Source of the DNA: Methanomassiliicoccales archaeon
GTDB taxonomy: Archaea; Thermoplasmatota; Thermoplasmata; Methanomassiliicoccales; JACIVX01
Direction of reading: 5' to 3'
NCBI GenBank assembly: GCA_038850735.1
Contig: JAWCLO010000009.1
Coordinates: 1 to 64,000 of the forward strand
Length of the DNA stretch: 64,000 bases
Position numbers and translations under genes: made by a program. The notes under the pieces are model-generated. The model did no database searches. It saw only the letters and a program-made list of their open reading frames with translations, and had not been told where the DNA came from. Of the stretch, positions 17,267 through 26,544 are shown in pieces (positions within the stretch are counted from its first letter, which is position 1; each line of letters opens with the position of its first letter).

Positions 17267-18820
17267 TTGACAAGGGTCGAAAGAGCGCTCATAAGTGTGT
17301 CGAATAAGAGCGGGATAGTGGACTTTGCTAGAGGATTAGAAGAACTCAATGTTGAGATCATTTCCACAGGGGGTACGGCACGTCTTCTAAAGGAAAGCAA
17401 TATCCGCGTCACTGAAATCTCGGAAGTTACTGGTTTCCCAGAAATGCTTGATGGAAGGGTAAAAACTCTTCACCCTTTCATACATGCTGGCATTCTTGCC
17501 CGTCGAGATGATCCTGAGCACATGAAACAGCTTGCTGAGAGAGGAATTAAGAAAATCGACATGGTAGTTGTTAATCTTTATCCGTTCAAGGAGACTGTGA
17601 TGAAGATAAACGCAACGCTTGATGAAATCGTAGAAAATATCGATATTGGTGGCCCAAGCATGATCAGGGCAGCCGCAAAGAATTATGAATCTGTGGCTGT
17701 GATTACAAACCCGCGGAGGTACAGTTTTGTTCTGGAAGAGTTGAAGAGAAATGGGGGGATATTGAGCAAAGAAACCCTTAAGGCTCTTATGGTCGAGGCT
17801 TTCAGGACTACGGCTGTATACGATGCAATGATATCTCGCTACTTTGGACAAGAGTTTGGACAGGAGCTCTTCCCAGATATCCTCGCAATGGGTTTTGAAA
17901 AGTCCATTGATCTCCGATACGGTGAGAATCCAAATCAATCGGCTGCATTTTACATAGATCCATTTGCAGAAGGGGTGTGCATTCCACGCGCTGAAAAGCT
18001 TCATGGAAAAGAGCTTTCTTACAACAATATTCTTGATCTCGAGGCAGCCCTGGATATCTTGAGAGATTTTGATAGACCGACTGTCGCAGTTTTAAAGCAC
18101 ACGAATCCATGTGGAATTGCAAGCGCAGATAATATTCGAGAAGCTTTCGTAACTGCGTATAACGTAGACCCAGTGGCCGCATTTGGATGCGTCATTGGGA
18201 TCAACAGGGAGGTGGATGAATTCACTGCCGAAGAGATTAGCAAGCATTTTGTAGAAGCAGTTATCGCGCCTTCCTATACTCCAGAAGCAATTTCAATTCT
18301 TCAAAAGAAGAAGAACATTAGGATTCTCAGAACAAATGCGCCAATCGTGCCAGATGAGAGACCTGAACTTAGAATGAAGAAAGTAAAAGGCGGACTATTG
18401 GTGCAGACTTATGAATATTGCAAACTCAGGCCAGAAGATCTCAAAGTAGTTACGAAGAGAAGTCCCTCTCAATTTGAAATGAAATCCATGCTTTTTGCAT
18501 GGAAAGTTGTTAAGCATGTATGGTCGAATGCTATCGTGCTTGCAAAAGATGAACGAGTGGTGGGGATCGGCGCTGGTCAGATGAGCAGAGTTGATTCCTC
18601 GATGATAGCAGCATTCAAGGCCAAAGAGGAAGCGAAGGGGAGCGTAATGGCGTCCGACGCCTTTTTCCCGTTCAGAGATGGAGTTGATGAGGCTGCCAAA
18701 GCTGGCGTAACGGCGATCATTCAGCCAGGAGGATCCATACGTGATGACGAAGTCATAAAGGCTGCCGACGAACACGGCATGGCGATGGTCTTTACAGGCA
18801 TCCGCGTATTCAGGCACTAG
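17267..18820 (+). CDS. purH: Bifunctional AICAR formyltransferase / IMP cyclohydrolase PurH
   Basis: It catalyses the last two steps of IMP synthesis and uses 10-formyl-THF, the product of the fhs gene 10 kb away. The MGS-like cyclohydrolase domain covers about residues 1-200 ([33 protein letters not shown]). The transformylase domain has [26 protein letters not shown] with the catalytic Lys-His, and [10 protein letters not shown]. Full length, 517 aa. TTG start behind CGGAGGAGATC. Many archaea use formate-dependent PurP instead, so this bacterial-type enzyme fits a THF-using cell. Confidence 0.97.
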   Translation: MTRVERALISVSNKSGIVDFARGLEELNVEIISTGGTARLLKESNIRVTEISEVTGFPEMLDGRVKTLHPFIHAGILARRDDPEHMKQLAERGIKKIDMVVVNLYPFKETVMKINATLDEIVENIDIGGPSMIRAAAKNYESVAVITNPRRYSFVLEELKRNGGILSKETLKALMVEAFRTTAVYDAMISRYFGQEFGQELFPDILAMGFEKSIDLRYGENPNQSAAFYIDPFAEGVCIPRAEKLHGKELSYNNILDLEAALDILRDFDRPTVAVLKHTNPCGIASADNIREAFVTAYNVDPVAAFGCVIGINREVDEFTAEEISKHFVEAVIAPSYTPEAISILQKKKNIRILRTNAPIVPDERPELRMKKVKGGLLVQTYEYCKLRPEDLKVVTKRSPSQFEMKSMLFAWKVVKHVWSNAIVLAKDERVVGIGAGQMSRVDSSMIAAFKAKEEAKGSVMASDAFFPFRDGVDEAAKAGVTAIIQPGGSIRDDEVIKAADEHGMAMVFTGIRVFRH

Positions 18821-18860
18821 GAACATTTTAATCCTGAAGAAAGTAAATCAACATCATGGT

Positions 18861-20573
18861 ATGAGTAACGCCAAGATTGCCGCAATTCTTTACGAGATTG
18901 CGGATCTTTTGGAGCTGAAAGGAGTCGAGTTCAAGCCCCGGGCATACAGAAGGGCAGCAAGAAGCATTGAAACTCTAGGCGATGACGTAGTGAAGTATTA
19001 TAAGGAAAATAAACTTGAGGAGATCCCTGGCGTAGGCAAGGCGATTGCAAAAAAGATAAAAGAGATCATTGAAACAGGTGAGCTCAACTATTTGAAGCAA
19101 CTGAGAGAAGAGCTACCCGCTGGTCTTCTCCAGTTGATGGATATTCCGGAAATAGGTCCTAAAACAGCTATGCGCCTTTATCAAGAATTGAAAATAACAA
19201 ATCTCCATGAACTGAAAAAGGCAGCGGAAGAACATAGGATCCGGAGACTTAAGGGATTTGGTGAAAAATCCGAGCAAAATATCCTAACTGGAATAAGAAT
19301 ACTGGAACAGCGGAGCGGTCGCATGTTACTGGGCTATGCCCACTACTACGGAAAAAAGATAGAACGATATATGATGGAAACCACTGGTCTCAAGACAATA
19401 AGTGTGGCTGGAAGCCTCCGTCGAATGAAGGAAACGATAGGAGATATCGATATCCTCGTTGGCAGTGATAATGCCTCGGCCGTAATGGACGCATTTATCC
19501 AATTTCCCGAAGTTGAAGTGGTGATAGCAAGAGGTGAGACCCGGGGCAGTGTGAGGTTAAAAGATGGCGTCCAGATAGATATCCGCATCGTCAGCGAGGA
19601 TTGTTATGGTGCCGCACTTCAATACTTTACTGGATCAAAGGAACATAATATCGAACTACGCCGACTAGCGGGCGATAAAGGTCTCAAGATCAGCGAATAC
19701 GGAATTTTCAACAAAGACACTGGCGAAAAAATTGGTGGGAAGACTGAGGAAGAGATATATGAGATTCTGGGATTGCAGTTCATACCACCAGAATTGCGGG
19801 AAAACAGAGGCGAGATTGAAGCAGCAGCAAAGCATCAGCTCCCAAAGTTAATTCAGTTAGATCAGATTAAAGGGGATTTCCATGTGCATTCAAGATTCAG
19901 TGATGGCAGTGCAACAGTCGAAGAAATCGCTCATGAGTGCAGACGCCGCGGATATGAATATGTTGCTATAACAGACCATTCAGAGACATTGAAGATTGCA
20001 GGTGGAATCAGCGCAAAGGACCTCGCAATGAACATTTCCGCTATAAGAAAGCTTAACGAGAATATGGATGACTTTCGCATTTTGGCCGGTGCCGAGGTTG
20101 AAATACTTAGTGATGGTAAGCTTGATTATCCTGATGCAGTTTTAAAAGATCTGGATTTAGTAATTGCAGCGATCCATTCGGGATTCAAGATGAACAAGAG
20201 GGAAATGACAGAAAGGATACTCAATGCTATCTCAAATGATTATGTGAAGATCCTAGCTCACCCAACAGGCAGAGTTATTGAGCAGAGGGATCCCTATGAA
20301 GTCGATCTTGAGAAAATTATCGATGAAGCGAAGGCTAAGGGAGTTTGGCTCGAAATCAACGCGCTTCCGGAACGTCTTGATTTGAATGATGTGAATATTA
20401 AACTTGCAAAGGACATGGGCAGTGTGATGGCTATAGGGACTGATGCCCATAGCATTGATCAACTTGATTACTTGCTTTTCGGCGTGGCCACTGGAAGAAG
20501 AGGATGGTTGGAAAGCAAAGATGTCATGAACACACTCTCATTAGAAGAGCTCGAAAGCAAACTCAAATTGTAG
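18861..20573 (+). CDS. polX: PolX-type DNA polymerase X with PHP domain
   Basis: 570 aa, usual length. Helix-hairpin-helix motifs (EIPGVGKAIAKKI and IPEIGPKTAMRLY) lie in the first 120 residues. The nucleotidyltransferase palm has VAGSLRRMKETIGDIDILV with its catalytic Asp pair, then VQIDIRIV. The C-terminal PHP phosphoesterase has DFHVHSRFSDG, YVAITDHSE, AGAEVEI and the late GTDAHS metal ligands. Inferred role: gap-filling DNA repair with 3'-end processing. It starts 40 bases after purH and may share its transcript. Confidence 0.95.
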   Translation: MSNAKIAAILYEIADLLELKGVEFKPRAYRRAARSIETLGDDVVKYYKENKLEEIPGVGKAIAKKIKEIIETGELNYLKQLREELPAGLLQLMDIPEIGPKTAMRLYQELKITNLHELKKAAEEHRIRRLKGFGEKSEQNILTGIRILEQRSGRMLLGYAHYYGKKIERYMMETTGLKTISVAGSLRRMKETIGDIDILVGSDNASAVMDAFIQFPEVEVVIARGETRGSVRLKDGVQIDIRIVSEDCYGAALQYFTGSKEHNIELRRLAGDKGLKISEYGIFNKDTGEKIGGKTEEEIYEILGLQFIPPELRENRGEIEAAAKHQLPKLIQLDQIKGDFHVHSRFSDGSATVEEIAHECRRRGYEYVAITDHSETLKIAGGISAKDLAMNISAIRKLNENMDDFRILAGAEVEILSDGKLDYPDAVLKDLDLVIAAIHSGFKMNKREMTERILNAISNDYVKILAHPTGRVIEQRDPYEVDLEKIIDEAKAKGVWLEINALPERLDLNDVNIKLAKDMGSVMAIGTDAHSIDQLDYLLFGVATGRRGWLESKDVMNTLSLEELESKLKL

Positions 20574-20694
20574 GATCTGATGATTATATTGATCTCGCTC
20601 AATGACTTTTGAAAAACAATTTGCTTCTTTAGTAAAAACCCAGTTTTGCCAATATCATCGTCTTATCGATAGATCCCATTCTCCAAAAGGATAG

Positions 20695-20703
20695 AAATAA
20701 ATA
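20695..20703 (+). promoter_or_regulatory. TATA-like box of the AMP-RuBisCO operon
   Basis: AAATAAATA centred about 30 bases before ATG 20729 fits an archaeal TATA box for a leaderless message. There is no ribosome site before this ATG, in contrast to the overlapping genes that follow. Confidence 0.4.
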
Positions 20704-20728
20704 CTGGCCCATACCATCGATAAGGACG

Positions 20729-21673
20729 ATGGGGATCGAAGAGACTGCAGAATTGATAAAAAGTATGAAAATCCGGGGCGCAGGAGAGATTGCAAGAACT
20801 GCGGCAGGCGCCCTTAGAGATCTTGCACGTTCCTACGAAGGAGTGGACATATTGCAACTGAAGGCATTACTCGAGAAAGGAAAGGAAACTCTATTGTCTA
20901 CGAGGCCTACAGCCGTATCGCTGTGGAATGCTGTTCATGCTGTTCTAAAAGATACGGAGTCGGCGAGCAGCGTTGACGATTTGAAAGAAAAGATTGTAAA
21001 AAATGCCGATAATTTCATAAGAAAATCTAGGGAAGCAGTCAAGATCATTGGTGAAATAGGGGCTAAAAGGATCTCTTCGGGCGATTGCATTCTCACACAC
21101 TGCAACAGTAAGGCTGCCTTGAGTGTTATCAAGACAGCTTTTGACCAGGGGAAGGAGGTAAAAGTCATTGCTACTGAATCAAGACCCTGGCGCCAAGGCA
21201 TCCTCACGGTCACAGAGCTTTCACAACACGGTATACCCACGACGCTTATTGTAGACAGCGCGGTTAGATGGGCGATGAAGAAAGTTGATCTTGTTCTTGT
21301 CGGCGCAGATACTGTTGCATCGAACGGTGCAGTTATCAATAAAATAGGCACCTCGCAGATCGCGCTTGTTTCTCAGGAAGCAAGAGTTCCGTTCGTGGTG
21401 TGCGCTGAGACGTATAAATTTTCCCCGAAGACCTTATTTGGAGAACTTGTGGAAATCGAGGAAAGGGATGGTTCGGAAGTTGCTGCTCGAGATGAAGTAC
21501 CGAGCGCTGTTAAAATTCTTAATCCAGTATTCGATGCAACACCACCTGAATATATTGATTCCATCGTAACAGAAATTGGCTTAGTTTCGCCATATGCGGC
21601 CTACGAAATTATTGTGAGAGAATTAGGAGAAGAATTTATTTTTGAACGGGGTGAAAAATATGGAATATTCTAG
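20729..21673 (+). CDS. Ribose 1,5-bisphosphate isomerase
   Basis: 314 aa, of the eIF2B-related isomerase family. It converts ribose 1,5-bisphosphate to ribulose 1,5-bisphosphate, the RuBisCO substrate. Seen: KIRGAGEIARTAAGAL near the N-terminus, LTHCNSKAALSVI with the catalytic Cys, IATESRPWRQG for phosphate binding, and LVGADTVASNGAVINKIGT with the catalytic Asp. The order with RuBisCO and AMP phosphorylase separates it from methylthioribose-1-phosphate isomerase or true eIF2B. Confidence 0.93.
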   Translation: MGIEETAELIKSMKIRGAGEIARTAAGALRDLARSYEGVDILQLKALLEKGKETLLSTRPTAVSLWNAVHAVLKDTESASSVDDLKEKIVKNADNFIRKSREAVKIIGEIGAKRISSGDCILTHCNSKAALSVIKTAFDQGKEVKVIATESRPWRQGILTVTELSQHGIPTTLIVDSAVRWAMKKVDLVLVGADTVASNGAVINKIGTSQIALVSQEARVPFVVCAETYKFSPKTLFGELVEIEERDGSEVAARDEVPSAVKILNPVFDATPPEYIDSIVTEIGLVSPYAAYEIIVRELGEEFIFERGEKYGIF

Positions 21674-22904
21674 AAAATATCTACATCTAGGCAAGGAGAT
21701 CGATCCTGAGGATCATGTCATTTGCCGGTACAAAATAGACACAAGCATTCCAATGGAAGATGCAGCAGCAGCCATTGCAACTGAGCAATCCACAGGTACA
21801 TGGACTGACATAACGACGCTGAGGGATGATATCTTCCTGAAACTCAGTGGAAGGGTCATCGATATCAAAGGAAATATAGCTACTATTGCTTTCCCTATTG
21901 AGGATTTCAGCCTAGATATCGGCGGTGTACCGCAAATTCTCAGTGTAATAGCTGGAAATCTGTTTGGATTAGAAACTCTGAAGGGGGTCAGACTGGAAGA
22001 TGCAAAATTCCCTAAATCGATGGTGAGGGCATTCAAGGGACCTAAATTTGGAATTGATGGCATGAGGAACATTCTCAAAAGACCGCAAAAGCCGTTCGTC
22101 GGAACGATTATAAAACCAAAGATAGGACTTAATCCAGATGAAATGGCGTCGTATGTCTATGAGGCAGGGATGGGGGGGCTTACAAACAGCAAGGATGATG
22201 AAACGCTCGTCAACCAGAGATTTTGTCCCCTTGAAGATAGGGTTGTTGCAATCGCAGAAGCGCTAGATAAGGTTGAAAGTGAAAGTGGTCACAAAATGAT
22301 ACATGCAATCAACATTTCTACGAGAGCCGACCGGATTGTTGAGATTGCCGAGAGAGCTCAGGAGCTTGGGGCCAGTGAGATCATGATTGACATATTCACA
22401 TGCGGATTTGCAGCCCTGCAAGCAGTGGCTGAGGATCCATCGATCAAAATACCGATCCACGTGCACCGTACGATGCACGCAGCCTTTACAAGAAATGAAA
22501 ATCACGGAATTGCAATGAGTCCGCTTGCAAAGCTAGTTCGTATGTGCGGAGGGGACGCATTACACGTAGGTACTTTTGGCGTTGGCAAGATGAAGGGATC
22601 TCCGGAGGAAGATCTAGCTTCCCAGAGATCGTGCACAGAAGAATTATATGGATTGAAACCTACGCTCCCCGTCTGTTCCGGAGGAATTTACCCTGCCCTT
22701 GTTCCAGAACTGGTGAAGATTGCTGGAAACGATATTCAGATACAAGCGGGAGGCGGCGTCGCTGGGCATCCAAAGGGAATAAGAGCAGGAGCAAGAGCCA
22801 TGTCCCAGGCAGTTGACGCTTCGTTCAAGGGAATCTCACTTGAGGAGTATGCAAGAGATCACGTTGAATTGAGAGAAGCACTAGAGAGGTGGAAAAAGAG
22901 ATGA
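21660..22904 (+). CDS. rbcL: Ribulose-bisphosphate carboxylase, form III large subunit
   Basis: 414 aa. It carboxylates ribulose 1,5-bisphosphate to two 3-phosphoglycerates in the nucleoside salvage pathway. All catalytic residues appear kept: TEQSTGTW (Glu60 of the plant enzyme), IIKPKIGL (Lys175/177), the carbamylated Lys in NSKDDE, HVHRTMHAAFTR, loop 6 Lys in GVGKMKG, CSGGIYP and QAGGGVAGHP. Around the carbamylated Lys it reads GGLTNSKDDE, where GGLDFTKDDE is usual in plants. Loop 6 has Lys after Met where Glu is common. ATG 21660 lies 14 bases inside the isomerase gene, behind GGGGTGA. No small subunit is present. Confidence 0.96.
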   Translation: MEYSRKYLHLGKEIDPEDHVICRYKIDTSIPMEDAAAAIATEQSTGTWTDITTLRDDIFLKLSGRVIDIKGNIATIAFPIEDFSLDIGGVPQILSVIAGNLFGLETLKGVRLEDAKFPKSMVRAFKGPKFGIDGMRNILKRPQKPFVGTIIKPKIGLNPDEMASYVYEAGMGGLTNSKDDETLVNQRFCPLEDRVVAIAEALDKVESESGHKMIHAINISTRADRIVEIAERAQELGASEIMIDIFTCGFAALQAVAEDPSIKIPIHVHRTMHAAFTRNENHGIAMSPLAKLVRMCGGDALHVGTFGVGKMKGSPEEDLASQRSCTEELYGLKPTLPVCSGGIYPALVPELVKIAGNDIQIQAGGGVAGHPKGIRAGARAMSQAVDASFKGISLEEYARDHVELREALERWKKR

Positions 22905-24424
22905 AACTCAAGGTGAAGTACATCGATATGGACACTGGCGAATATACGGCCCTGCTCAACGAAGAGGATTGCCAAGACCTTGGAGTGAGAGAGCAGGATC
23001 GTATAAAGATAACACACGAGAAGAGCACGACGATAACCGCAATCGTACAGACGACTGATTCGATAGTGAATCGGGGAGAGGTTGGGATTCTCGGAAAAAC
23101 GCTTGAAATTTTAGGTGCCGATGTAGGAGAAGATGTCGATGTCATAGCAACGGGAAAACCAGAATCGATTGAATACATCAAGAAAAAAATGGACGGTCTT
23201 GAACTAACAACGGAGGAAATCAAGACGCTTGTGAACGATATTGCAAATCGGAATCTTTCAAGCATAGAACTAGCAGCATATGTTACAGCGTTGCACATCA
23301 ACGGCATGAATATTAGAGAGACTACTGACCTTACGATGGCGATGGTTGAGACGGGGGATAGAATAGAATTTGACAGGTCACCAGTATTTGATTTCCACAG
23401 CGTTGGTGGAGTGCCCGGAAATAAGGTAACTCTTCTCGTCGTTCCGATTGTTGCTGCAGCAGGGCTTCTAATACCAAAGACCTCATCTAGAGCAATAAGC
23501 AGTGCTGCGGGGACTGCAGACATCGTTGAGGTTTTTGCACCGGTAGAATTCACTGCCTTCGAACTCAAAAGAATAGCCGAACGAGTGGGTGGAACCATGG
23601 TCTGGGGCGGTGCAATGAACCTTGCTCCCGCCGATGATCTTATTATCCGTGTCGAGTATCCTTTGGGAGTCGACCCCCACGCACAGCTACTCGCTTCAGT
23701 GATGTCAAAGAAAAAAGCCGTGGGTGCTGACTATGTTGTAATAGATATACCAACGGGAGAGGGTACAAAAGTAAGGACTATTGAAGAGGCAAAAGCATAC
23801 GCGCGTGACTTCATCGACCTCGGTGAGAGACTAGGAATAAGAGTTGAGTGCGCTATCACCTATGGAGGACAGCCCGTAGGAAGGGCCATTGGACCGGCAC
23901 TTGAGGCTAAGGAGGCGATAGCGATTCTCGAGGGGTCAAAGCTTCCAGGCAGTGTTGTTGAAAAGGCATGTGAACTTGCTGGTATGCTGCTTGAAATGGG
24001 AGGGATTATAAGAGGGGTGGATAGAGCACGCGAAATCCTTGAGTCTGGAAAGGCGCTTGAGAAATTCAGAGAGATCGTCGATGCACAAGGCGGTAATCCC
24101 GATATCAAGTCAGAAGATATACCTATTGGAAAGTTCAAATTCGAAGTTCAAGCCAAAAAATCTGGTTATATCGCAGGAATAAAGAATAAGGACATGGTGA
24201 GAATTGCAAGAGCTGCTGGGGCTCCAAAAGATAAAGGTGCTGGCATCCTGTTAAACAAGAAGCGGGGGCACAAAGTTGACGTTGGTGAGACGCTGTTCAC
24301 GATTTATGCCGAGAATGAAGCGAAACTTGAGCAGGCAATCGGACTTGCAAGGCGACTCGAACCAATGGCAATTGAGGGGATGGTCCTCGCACGAGTTCCG
24401 TCATTTTCGAGAGTTACCGGCTAA
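22901..24424 (+). CDS. deoA: AMP phosphorylase
   Basis: 507 aa. It phosphorolyses AMP and other NMPs to ribose 1,5-bisphosphate and base, feeding the two preceding enzymes. An N-terminal archaeal extension (MKLKVKYIDMDTGEYTAL, about 85 aa) precedes the thymidine-phosphorylase-like core: VGGVPGNKVTLLVVPIVAAA, PKTSSRAISSAAGTAD, WGGAMNLAPADD and IDIPTGEGTKV. ATG 22901 overlaps the RuBisCO stop as ATGA. A GTG 12 bases earlier is also in frame. Its 3' end overlaps the convergent RuvC-like gene by 11 bases. Confidence 0.95.
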   Translation: MKLKVKYIDMDTGEYTALLNEEDCQDLGVREQDRIKITHEKSTTITAIVQTTDSIVNRGEVGILGKTLEILGADVGEDVDVIATGKPESIEYIKKKMDGLELTTEEIKTLVNDIANRNLSSIELAAYVTALHINGMNIRETTDLTMAMVETGDRIEFDRSPVFDFHSVGGVPGNKVTLLVVPIVAAAGLLIPKTSSRAISSAAGTADIVEVFAPVEFTAFELKRIAERVGGTMVWGGAMNLAPADDLIIRVEYPLGVDPHAQLLASVMSKKKAVGADYVVIDIPTGEGTKVRTIEEAKAYARDFIDLGERLGIRVECAITYGGQPVGRAIGPALEAKEAIAILEGSKLPGSVVEKACELAGMLLEMGGIIRGVDRAREILESGKALEKFREIVDAQGGNPDIKSEDIPIGKFKFEVQAKKSGYIAGIKNKDMVRIARAAGAPKDKGAGILLNKKRGHKVDVGETLFTIYAENEAKLEQAIGLARRLEPMAIEGMVLARVPSFSRVTG

Positions 24425-25160
24425 GTTTCCGTGCCTGCAATTCCACCGCTTCATCGAGAGACATCAACCCCTTTGCAACGGCTTCTGCAAGATCAGATGA
24501 TATGGTGACTTTACCCTGACTATGAAGTCGTGAAAGCCTTTGAATGTCCCTGATCTCGCCAGCAGTCGGGGTAACCTCTGGCACTTCGCAGATTCTTTTT
24601 CCAACAGAGAGTGCTATGGAAACGGCTGCATCGACATCTGGTGAGTCTGTCCTGCGGGTAGTGTTCGATTCATCGACGACATAGACTTCATCAACCTTCT
24701 CCCAGATCGCGCGGATGACCCTGTTGCGGTTCGTTCTGTCCCCATGACCAATTTTGACTACGGATCGCGAATGTGGATAGCAAGACAGTACATGATCCAA
24801 AATCCCTGCGACTTGTTCTGGGAAGCTCACAACCTCTGAGAAAATCAATTTCCGATCGCCGAACACAGCGATGCCTGGGCGGCTACCGGGATCAATACCG
24901 ATTACAAGGGTACCAAACTCTTCTCCTCCTTTGAGTCTCCCAAGCGCTATATCGATTGCCTGATGTGGATCATCGTTTGCGACAATCGAGGAAAATTCAA
25001 CTTTGTCAATCTCGTGTTCTGTCGTAATGATCACTCCAACCGCCGATGGAATAACATCAGAAAACCCCAAAGAAACAAAAGGTTCGCCCTTTTCCTTCAA
25101 TCGACATACGAGCTCGTGAAAGAATTTGAAATCTTCCGTCATTATGCCGATAATTTTCAT
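24414..25160 (-). CDS. RuvC/RNase H-fold predicted nuclease
   Basis: 248 aa. The core starts with LVIGIDPGSRPGIAVFGD, like the first strand of RuvC (catalytic Asp in GIDPGS). Then comes SVVKIGHGDRTNRNRVIRAI, and SPDVDAAVSIALSVG carries the later acidic pair. About 85 residues precede the fold. The C-terminus, with QRLSRLHSQG and SSDLAEAVAKGLMSLDEAVE, looks helical. Family unknown to me; structure-directed nuclease or ATPase-like RNase H roles are both possible. I chose ATG 25160 (MKIIGIMTED); another ATG at 25187 adds a hydrophobic stretch coded by T-rich DNA. Confidence 0.65.
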   Translation of the reverse strand: MKIIGIMTEDFKFFHELVCRLKEKGEPFVSLGFSDVIPSAVGVIITTEHEIDKVEFSSIVANDDPHQAIDIALGRLKGGEEFGTLVIGIDPGSRPGIAVFGDRKLIFSEVVSFPEQVAGILDHVLSCYPHSRSVVKIGHGDRTNRNRVIRAIWEKVDEVYVVDESNTTRRTDSPDVDAAVSIALSVGKRICEVPEVTPTAGEIRDIQRLSRLHSQGKVTISSDLAEAVAKGLMSLDEAVELQARKLSR

Positions 25161-25198
25161 TTCAATTGCATCAAAGAAAAAAAACATTTTAATTCTTG

Positions 25199-26419
25199 CT
25201 ATCGTGGAGGGGTGTCCACCCGGTCAACACGAGATGGAATGAATCTTCCGAGTATCAAATAGCCGATCGCGCTTATCAAGCCAAAGGAAGAAAGAATTCC
25301 CCACATGAGTACAGGCGATTGTGCAAAGGCATCTATCGATACACCTCCGATAAACGGTCCGAGTGACCATCCAAATGATGTGAATAGGCCAAAAAATCCC
25401 ATGTAAAGTCCCCTCTCCCGCTCAGGGGACATATTCGCGACTAGATTCATTGAAGATGGCGAGGTTACAATTTCTCCAACAGTGATGACAACCATGCACA
25501 TCGCCAGAAATACGAATCCGGTTGCAAAACCGACCATGAAGTAGCCCAGCGAGTAAATGATAGCGCCGACTGCAATCGTTCCAGACATACTGAATCGAGA
25601 AATCAGTCTTGCAACGGGAAGCTGTGCAAAGACAACCATCAATCCGTTAATAGTATAGAGGTAGCCGATTTCGACAACAGATATTCTTACTTCTGAAGTC
25701 GAGAACACAGACAAAGTCGACGACATCTGAGCGACAACAATCCACAGTATTAATGAGAAGATGCAAAATGCGAAAAATCGGCGATCATTCTTAAGTCTTA
25801 CTAAATCTCTCACACCGAAACGCTGAAGCGATTCGCCAGTCTTCATCGATTCTTTTACCTTGAAATGGATGAGTAACGCAACGGTAGCACTCGTAAGGGC
25901 CGTTAGCAGGAAAAGTGAAGAATATGAAAATGCTGCGAGAAACCCTCCAATGAGGGGGCCGAGCGCCCATCCGATATTCATTCCGATCCTTAACAACCCA
26001 TACGCTTCCAACCGCTTAGCTGGCTCAACGATATCCGCAATCATGGCGTTTGAAGCTGGTTCGAAAAGCGAGCCAAGGAAATTGCTAATGACGACGAGTA
26101 ATCCGATGATCAAAAAGCTAGAATCAATGGCAACGACGGCACTGATCATCACGAAAATCACCGCACGCGCGCCTATTGAAAGATACATCACGCTCTTTCG
26201 GCCGAAACGATCCGACACCTCGCCTCCTGCCAATTGACCAAAGGCACCAATCGCCGATGAAATAAGAAAAATTGCGCCGACTACCGACATCGGCACCCCT
26301 AGTCTTTCATGAAGATAAATTGCTAGAAATGGCATCACGATTGAGAATCCAGCCGCCGCAATCGTTCTGCCTATGAAGAGAATCCATACCCTTTCATCAT
26401 AACCTCTAAAACTCGACAT
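25199..26419 (-). CDS. Major facilitator superfamily transporter
   Basis: 406 aa with about twelve hydrophobic helices in two halves. Loop 2-3 has the MFS motif in GGEVSDRFGRKSVMYLS. The sixth and seventh helices are joined by a charged loop near residue 200. It resembles drug/metabolite exporters of the YfcJ/MdtG kind, but the substrate cannot be read from sequence. It ends about 40 bases before the RuvC-like gene on the same strand and may lead that transcript. Confidence 0.9.
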   Translation of the reverse strand: MSSFRGYDERVWILFIGRTIAAAGFSIVMPFLAIYLHERLGVPMSVVGAIFLISSAIGAFGQLAGGEVSDRFGRKSVMYLSIGARAVIFVMISAVVAIDSSFLIIGLLVVISNFLGSLFEPASNAMIADIVEPAKRLEAYGLLRIGMNIGWALGPLIGGFLAAFSYSSLFLLTALTSATVALLIHFKVKESMKTGESLQRFGVRDLVRLKNDRRFFAFCIFSLILWIVVAQMSSTLSVFSTSEVRISVVEIGYLYTINGLMVVFAQLPVARLISRFSMSGTIAVGAIIYSLGYFMVGFATGFVFLAMCMVVITVGEIVTSPSSMNLVANMSPERERGLYMGFFGLFTSFGWSLGPFIGGVSIDAFAQSPVLMWGILSSFGLISAIGYLILGRFIPSRVDRVDTPPR

Positions 26420-26544
26420 ACGAAATGCCTTCGAAATTCAGATCGTAAAGATGAGAGGAGAAATGCGATTTTCTAGTTAAGAATTTTCGAACACCATTGA
26501 CCCTCTATTACTGATAAACCCTTCACTGAAAAAAAGGACAAAAC

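Noticed and set aside
20729-21673. Annotation as eIF2B or methylthioribose-1-phosphate isomerase
   Set aside because: Sequence motifs and the operon with RuBisCO and AMP phosphorylase favour ribose-1,5-bisphosphate isomerase.
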